Assembly (NCBI RefSeq): GCF_027887165.1
Contig: NC_077229.1
Span: 204,625,753-204,689,752 of the forward strand
Length of the DNA: 64,000 bases
DNA from: Monodelphis domestica
Taxonomy: Eukaryota; Chordata; Mammalia; Didelphimorphia; Didelphidae
Direction: 5' to 3'
Shown here: positions 22,695 to 64,000 of the stretch, one piece after another
How the letters are laid out: every line of letters starts with the position of its first letter
Numbering within the stretch: the stretch's first letter is position 1
Notes under the pieces: model-generated
Told to the model about the DNA's origin: nothing
The model's database searches: none
What the model saw: only the letters and a program-made list of their open reading frames with translations
Translations under genes and position numbers: made by a program

Positions 22695-23122
22695 CTATAA
22701 ATCTGTCAAGATTGATATATGAGATCAGGAATTATTTGAAAACTCCTACACTTGAGGGTATCATGGGAAAGGCGCAAAGGACATGAGCATTTGTACATAA
22801 CCTGATACTTTTGGAGATTTATTTTTTTAAACCAAAGAAGCACTTCACTTTGCAATCCATCAATAATTGAATCCTCTTGTAGGCAACAATCCCATCTCAT
22901 TATGGGTTGCCATTGTAACAGTTTGGTCCAGTCTTGAAGTTGTCTCCAGAGGTGTCAGAGGTTGGGTTTTGGTGTCTTGTGACAACTGAAATATTTTATA
23001 CATGTTGCAGGAACTGCCTGCTATATCTCAAAGAACTACATTATGAAGGGAAGATAATGAAGAATCTGTATTTCCATCATGTTTGGTTATCCCCAATGTA
23101 ACATCCCTGTCTCAGAGCATCA

Positions 23123-23128
23123 ATTAAA
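23123..23128 (+). promoter_or_regulatory. TMEM14C: Likely TMEM14C polyadenylation signal
   Basis: ATTAAA, followed at ~25 nt by a GT-rich tract (tgttgttgtggta). This implies a ~450-nt 3'UTR from 22695. No closer AATAAA or ATTAAA was noticed downstream of the stop. Confidence 0.55.
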
Positions 23129-23583
23129 ATGTTTTGTGAAACCATGTTGTTGTGGTACCTCAGATCTGTTGAGCTTAGTTTCTTCACTGACCTTCTGAAT
23201 GATTGTTCTTCCTTCTAGATTATTTGTAGGTACAATCTAATAATGTGCTCTAACTTGTGAGCCTAGAAATGGGCAGAGGAGCTTTCTCAAGGCTTGGAAA
23301 GAAGAAAAATTCATTTGGAATGTGTGCTAAAAGACCATGAAAACTATACTGTGGGGGCAGCTGCGTGGCTCAGAGGATTGAGAGGCAGGCCTAGAGATGG
23401 GAGGTCCTGGGTTCAAATCTGGCCTCAGATACTTCCCAGTTGTGTGGCTCTGGGAAAGTCACTTGACCCCCATTGCCTAGCCCTTACCACTCTTCTGCCT
23501 TGGAACCAATACACAGTAGTGATTCTAAGATGGAAGGTAGGGGTTTAAAACAAAACAAAACAAAAACTATACTGCAAATGGGG
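23128..23583. repeat. Duplicated block, copy A (contains a SINE)
   Basis: About 233 bp once the SINE and one target duplication are removed. Starts aatgttttgtgaaa and ends caaatgggg. It pairs with 24101-24336 at roughly 75-80% identity by eye. It begins at the TMEM14C polyadenylation signal. Confidence 0.75.
23352..23562 (+). mobile_element. tRNA-derived SINE with 12-bp target duplication
   Basis: Sense copy: gggggcagctgcgtggctca (A box region), gggttcaaatctggcctcag (B box), agtcacttgacccccattgc, then gggtttaaaacaaaac tail. The duplication aaaactatactg lies at 23340-23351 and 23563-23574. Confidence 0.9.
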
Positions 23584-24100
23584 AGCCTTGAAATAGCATG
23601 GGTTTAGGGATCTATGTCACAGATTTGTATTATAAGACTGAATCTTGGAAAGCAAAAAAGCCAAACTTCAAATGGGAACCAAGACAGACCTAAATTAGCA
23701 TCAATTCTGTGTCATATCTGATAGGCCATGGTATGGTGAGGGTTTTAGGTATTATTAATTTTTATAAGCTGATTGACCCTAGGAAATATTCACTGCATGG
23801 CTAATAGTTAACTACAAAATTTGAATTCTGTCCATCTGCCAGGCCAATGACCAGAAAGTTTAAGGAACTGACAAAAAAGCATTTGAAGCAGAGATGACAG
23901 ATACCACCTTAGTGGACAAATGGCCACCTTTATTTCGGTCTTATTTTCAAAATCTTAGAAAAAAAATTAAACTACTTATATGGTTATTTAAGATAAAAAA
24001 AAAAGCTAGACACTTTATCTTGGAACCACAAGGAATGTGGTCCTCTGTGTTGAAGACAGGAAATCTGGTTTTGATTTCTAGCCTTGTCATTGACATATAG

Positions 24101-24336
24101 AATGTTTTGTGAAATCATGTTATTCTGGTACCTCAGGTCTGCTGTTGAGCTTGGCTTCTTCACTGACCTGCTGAATGTTCAATTCTTCCTTCAGATTATT
24201 TTTGTAGGTAAACTGTAGTAGTGCTCTGAGCTACCTTGTGAGCTAAGAAGCAAGCAGAGGAGTTTTCTCAAGGTTTAGAATAAAAATTTCTCATTTGAAT
24301 ATATACTGAAAGACCACAAAACTATCACAAATGGGG
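24101..24336. repeat. Duplicated block, copy B (no SINE)
   Basis: 236 bp matching copy A: tggtacctcaggtctgctg, ttcttcactgacctgctgaa, gcagaggagttttctcaagg, actgaaagaccacaaaacta. The flanks tagccttgtcatt (24079) and tagccccgtcatt (24347) are near-identical direct repeats. Confidence 0.7.
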
Positions 24337-25305
24337 TCTTTGTTTACTAGCCCCGTCATTACTAGCCCCATACTTTCATACCATTCCAAATAATATAAAA
24401 CATTGGATATATATATGCACACGCACAATATAGCTTGGACTGGATCTGAATGACCATGCCTTCATAGATTCTCTCCTCTGGTTTAGTTGAACTTGCATGT
24501 CGTGAACATATTCCAGGTAATTCATTTTTCTTTACTAGTAATCTGGATAGATCCCCTGTGTTTGAATTGAATTGTTGCTTTGAATTTAGAAAGAGATTCA
24601 AACAGCTCCAGTTGCTTCATAGAGGTTGCACGACTTTGTAGCACTTTGGAATGGGATATTTAGTGCCTTTCATCTTTGTAGAAAAAGCTTTTATATCTCT
24701 CTGACCCGAAGTTTTCCCATCTTTACAATAAAAGTGAGACTGGCTACTTATAACTGCAAGGCAAGGACAAATGAAATATTTAGATGAATTCTGTAAGGAA
24801 AAATATGCTCTATAAATTCAGGATATTACCACTTAGATTTTTAGTATTTTTTTCTCCATTTCTATTCCACAGATGATTTCTCTGCAAGAACAGTGGTTTC
24901 CAGGCCATATATTTTTATTTGAGCTTTACACAGCCCCATAACACAGCATTTGTTTGACTAGGACTAGTAATTTATAAAAAATATTGAAAAATCTGTCACT
25001 GAAGACAATGTAAAAATTTCACCCCACATTTCTTAGCATAACTTTTAAGTGATGAAATACAGTCATAGGCATGGAAAACCTTGCGAATAAATAACAAATA
25101 TTTACCAAACTGTCCTCCACTCAGTTGATTCATACTAGTAGAATAAATAAAATCAATATTCTTTCCTACTAACCTGGAATTTATTATTTATGGGTATGTA
25201 GCAAATAGCTACCTGGCAAGACTTGCCCTAGGGTTATATCTTCTTTAAAGACAGACCTTGAGGAATAACAGTTATATTTTTACTTTAAATATGCTAGATT
25301 ATCTA
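24337..25305. other. Intergenic between convergent TMEM14C and MAK
   Basis: AT-rich, no gene or clear repeat recognised. The primate paralogue TMEM14B, found here in human, has no counterpart. Confidence 0.5.
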
Positions 25306-25309
25306 ATGT

Positions 25310-25500
25310 AGTGGAAAGCACACTGGACTGGGAGTCAGGAAGCCAGGATCTTAGTTCCAACTCTTTGACTAATTAGTTGTGTGACTTTGTTCTTTCAACT
25401 AACCACTACTGTCCATATTTGTAAATTTAGGAGATGGTATTTGGATGATCTTTGAGAACCTTTTCATCTCTTAACAATCTATGATTTTATTATTAAATTG
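25310..25500 (+). repeat. MIR relic
   Basis: taatgtagtggaaagcacac, ggactgggagtcaggaagcc, tagttgtgtgactttgttc and a degraded CORE end follow in sense. Confidence 0.7.
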
Positions 25501-25529
25501 TAATTGCTTCAATAGATACCATTCAGAGT

Positions 25530-26923
25530 TAAGAGATTCTCAATGACATAAATTTATTAGACTGATGGATTGACCAAATAGTACAAAGAAACATAGAGCA
25601 ATATATGGTAGATTTAAAATTGTGGCACATTACTAATGAGACAAATTATTCTTTAGATTTCCCCCCAATATTTATACAGTATTTTTCAACAATGTAAGGT
25701 GCAGCTACTGTAGCAAAAATGCTTGAATTTTTGCTAACATGCCATTGGATAGAGCTCACAAGTTACAGAACCACAAGATGATGGCAATAGCAGCTACATT
25801 TTTTTTACAAAGTATTAAAATATATAAAAATATCAATTGTTAACATTGTTGTCTCTTAAAAGAATATAGAGTCTTCCAGTTAACAAAGAGGCAGGTTTAA
25901 ATGGAGTAGTACAAACTTTAAGATGTCTATCTTAAATAAGAATTCTGCAATAAAACTATGAAAAATATGTCTTTAGTGCCATGGTTGCCTGAGCAAGTGA
26001 ATGTGTTTTTTGTTTTTAGGGCAAATGAAAAGGCATAGCCAATGATCTAGAGCATCAACAGTTTACTTTCAGGAACAAGAGGACCACATATCTCTTGTTT
26101 GTTTTCAATAGGGACACAGCGATAACATTTTGCAAGGTTAGTGAACAGAAATTTAACATAGCTTCAGAGACCTTCTTGGTGGTGTCATAGCCTTTATTTG
26201 GAAGTCCTTGGGCCACTGAAATGGACAGTCACCAGAATATATCATTTGTAGTTAGGTAAGACCAGACAACAAAGTGTATAGAATCTTCCTCTACTAGTAT
26301 CCTCATAGTATAATTCTGATATATTCTGTATTAGTTATACCCTCCTTAGATAAAAAAAAATATGTATTTGTGGAAGGTTAAAATGACCATTGTCTAGTAT
26401 TAGAAAACATAAAATGGTAAGCTATCATCTTTTTTGCTTTCCATCAGTCAATGCAATAGAAGGCTTGCCCAAATAAGCATTATCTCTGAGAGCCTACCAC
26501 AGTCTCAGGTTTTCAGATAAATACAGAAATGAGGCCAATTCCTTCAAAACAATGCAACGAGAGAATGTTTAGTGTATAAAAAAGGCCCGAGCTTCAAAAG
26601 TTCTTAAAAAGAAAAAAATTTCTCAGTGTTTATTAGCTATTCATTTGTAGATCAAAATACTTGATACTTTGGCAAAGTTTATTCAATCAATACTTCATAA
26701 AATTCTACCCTTAAATCACTGCTGAAGACAATAATGCTAAGAAATATGTTTTTCATGTCTAGGGATGGTTGAATAAAATACAAGATGACTTTTGCCTTTA
26801 AACTGTCCACTGTTGTAATATTTCTTCCAGAAATCAGTGGTAATAAACATTTGTAGACATTCCCAGAGTATAGTTATTGAACATACTGTACTAGAACAAG
26901 GAGGGCATTGTGAAACAACCCTT
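25530..26923 (-). other. MAK: Likely MAK 3' untranslated region
   Basis: Sequence after the MAK stop, largely free of recognisable repeats. A candidate signal AATAAA (minus strand) lies at 25553-25558, which would give a 3'UTR of about 1.4 kb; nearer candidates are possible. The exact 3' end cannot be told from sequence alone. Confidence 0.4.
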
Positions 26924-62128
<35,205 letters not shown>

Positions 62129-62253
62129 TTAGGAACAGAGAGAAAAAAACAAATGAATTATTGTGACTTATCTAAATTTTGGATTCTCTCTAATAAACTT
62201 TTTCTGAAACCTCACTTAGAATGAAAATTACAATTCTATGTGTATGTATATAT

Positions 62254-62332
<79 letters not shown>
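62254..62332. repeat. TA/GA compound microsatellite
   Basis: (ta)n about 38 nt, then (ga)n about 37 nt, uninterrupted. On the minus strand it is a (tc)n(ta)n tract 125-205 nt before a MAK acceptor. Confidence 0.95.
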
Positions 62333-62336
<4 letters not shown>

Positions 62337-62697
62337 TCTATCTTCTTTCTGTTTGATTTTGATTTTCCTAGGAGCTTATTTAATGGTGGAATCTGGATGA
62401 ACTTGACACACTCAAACAATTGTATTCTAGTGGTATTGTGATGGACTTTCCACCAAAGTACTATTCTAATGTTTCAACATGGCATGGAGTTGACCTTAAA
62501 TTGTGAAGATTATGCTGATGGAAACTGAGCTTTATAGGCTGCCACAATGGATAGCTTTTAGTATGAATTCATTAAACAACATTCCACATATTTCTATCTT
62601 TTTGAATCTAAATAAATTCAGGCTCACCACCACAGTTTAGTTACTAAGTTCTAAACATTTTTGGCCATAGAACCTTCTCAAGATGGCTTACAGAGGG

Positions 62698-62724
62698 AAT
62701 AATAATAATAATAATAATAATAAT
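62698..62724. repeat. AAT microsatellite
   Basis: A pure (aat)n run of about nine units. Confidence 0.95.
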
Positions 62725-62760
62725 TAGGGTTTCCTGGCTATATTTTCAGAAAACATTTAT

Positions 62761-62975
62761 TTTTTAATTCATTTTTTAAAAAGCCCTTACCTTTCATTTT
62801 AGAATCAATACTGTGTATTGGTTCCAAGGCAGAAGAGTGGTAAAGACTAGGCAATGGAGGTTAAGTGACTTGCCCAGGGGTCACACAGCTGGGAAGTGTC
62901 TGAGGCCACATTTGAACCTAGGACCTCCTGACTCCAGGCCTGGCTCTCAATCTACTGAGCTACCCAGCTGCCCCC
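62761..62975 (-). mobile_element. tRNA-derived SINE with exact 15-bp target duplication
   Basis: agcccttacctttcatttta, ggttccaaggcagaagagtg, ttaagtgacttgcccagggg, gacctcctgactccaggcct and gagctacccagctgccccc. The duplication tcagaaaacatttat lies at 62746-62760 and 62976-62990. A young copy. Confidence 0.93.
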
Positions 62976-63379
62976 TCAGAAAACATTTATGAAAAAGCAA
63001 CCTGAAATTTTCCTTGAAAAGCTGCGATATAAACAATACATTTTCAATGTTTATATTAGACTTATGGCCTAGGGATTTTTGTGGAATGGGGAGGAGGAAG
63101 AGTTTCAAAATACATGTAAAATTAGTAAATATATGCCAAAATATATGTAAAAATAAAGTAAAATGTCATTAGTGACCCTCTTCGAACATAAGAGTAAAAA
63201 CAACAACTGTGCAGAAAGCAGCTTAGAGACTAAAAATTGCTGTCTAAAAAATTTAAGGGATATCTTTTTCATCACCAAACTGTTAACTTTGACACTACTT
63301 CCCCTCAGCCTCCTCCCCTCATTTTGAAGATCTGGAGAGCAGAGTATCAAACTCCTCTCAATGACTTCTCTTATGGAGG

Positions 63380-63745
63380 GGAAAAACTGGTCTCTGCTCA
63401 CTTAACTTTGCATCTACTGCTCTGCCTAGATGCCCCTATTCTGGAACCCCTGATGCCCTTTACTCTGACCCCCCTTCTCCTTTGCTTTCCTGCTTGCCTC
63501 CTTTTGTGCATTGTCTTCCTTGTTAATAAGTTTCTTTTTTTTATTTTTATAATTAAAAATTTTTTTTTCATGATTACATAATTCATGTTTTCTCCCTTCT
63601 CCCTCCTGGAGTTGATAAGTAATTCCACTATGTTATACATATATAATCATTCTAGTAAGTTTCTTGAGGACAGTATCTATTTTTCTTTTTATTAAGTGTA
63701 TTTCCAGTACACAGCACATAGTAGGTGCTTAATAAATGTTTAGTG
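63380..63745 (+). repeat. L2 3' end, split by an L1 insert
   Basis: ctctgcctagatgcccctat, tgtgcattgtcttccttgtt, then after the insert tttcttgaggacagtatcta and cacagcacatagtaggtgct with taataaatg. Confidence 0.75.
63537..63655 (-). mobile_element. Very short 5'-truncated L1
   Basis: Inverted L1 3' end (tttcatgattacataattca, agtaattccactatgttata) with flanking taagtttctt at 63527-63536 and 63656-63665. Confidence 0.8.
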
Positions 63746-63864
63746 GTTTGGTTTGGGGCATCATTTTGAACCTGTGAATGTTTTAAAAGCAAGAGTACTT
63801 AACTTGGGACCTGTGAATACACTTTAAAAAAATATTTTGATAACTGTCAAGTTATCTCAAGTCA

Positions 63865-63915
63865 ACAAACACTTATTAAGTGCCTACTATGTTCCATATA
63901 CTATTTCAACATAGC
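63865..63915 (-). repeat. L2 3' end fragment, inverted
   Basis: gtcaacaaacacttattaag and tgcctactatgttccatata. Confidence 0.55.
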
Positions 63916-64000
63916 TGGTTCTTTTTGTGATCTGATTCTACGTTTAAAAACTATTCTGAAATTCATAGGCTTCATCAGACTGTCCAAAGGTCAAAGACAT

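Larger units (their letters stand above)
62333..64000 (-). other. MAK intron reaching the right edge
   Basis: No upstream MAK exon (N-lobe sequence such as the GxGxxG loop) was found, so the intron continues beyond the window. Holds the repeats listed below. Confidence 0.6.

Overview
The window is vertebrate nuclear DNA and almost certainly marsupial. It has spliced genes with GT/AG introns, about ten copies of one tRNA-derived SINE, MIR/CORE-SINE, L2 and L3/CR1 relics, and L1 fragments with marsupial-type 3' ends. A SPIN-type hAT element at 4573-4764 has an exact 8-bp target duplication. SPIN is reported from the opossum Monodelphis, so a didelphid (probably Monodelphis) fits best; the species is an inference. 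The gene order PAK1IP1 - TMEM14C - MAK matches human 6p24.

Layout. 45-7376 (+): last four coding exons of PAK1IP1, a WD40 ribosome-biogenesis factor. 7.4-15.3 kb: intergenic, mostly old repeats. 15.3-23.15 kb (+): TMEM14C, complete, with a CpG-containing promoter, a noncoding first exon ending at 15660 and four coding exons giving 107 aa. It is a mitochondrial inner-membrane protein of heme synthesis. 23.15-25.5 kb: intergenic, with a duplicated ~235-bp block. 25.5-62.1 kb (-): MAK, a ciliary RCK-family kinase. Ten coding exons are visible, from the HRD/DFG exon to the stop; the first ~120 residues lie beyond the right edge. MAK and TMEM14C are convergent. The three genes do not form a functional unit; their linkage is ordinary conserved synteny.

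MAK keeps a separate, in-frame 75-nt exon at 33656-33730. By position (four exons after the HRD exon plus three more) it equals human exon 12, described as retina-enriched. Exon joins were checked by reading phase, and every joined frame is open.

The remaining sequence is introns and intergenic DNA. It includes two solitary LTRs (2366-2736 and 60048-60337), a 5'-truncated L1 with an open ORF2 C-terminus, an L1 with an inverted 5' part, two copies of a hAT-like MITE, and a TIR-bounded stretch of unknown family at 28575-29812. I found no CRISPR array, operon, intact mobile element or clearly new gene system. The most open questions are the TIR-bounded stretch, the duplicated block behind TMEM14C, the GAAnnTTC cluster in the TMEM14C promoter and a phase-compatible cryptic exon in MAK.
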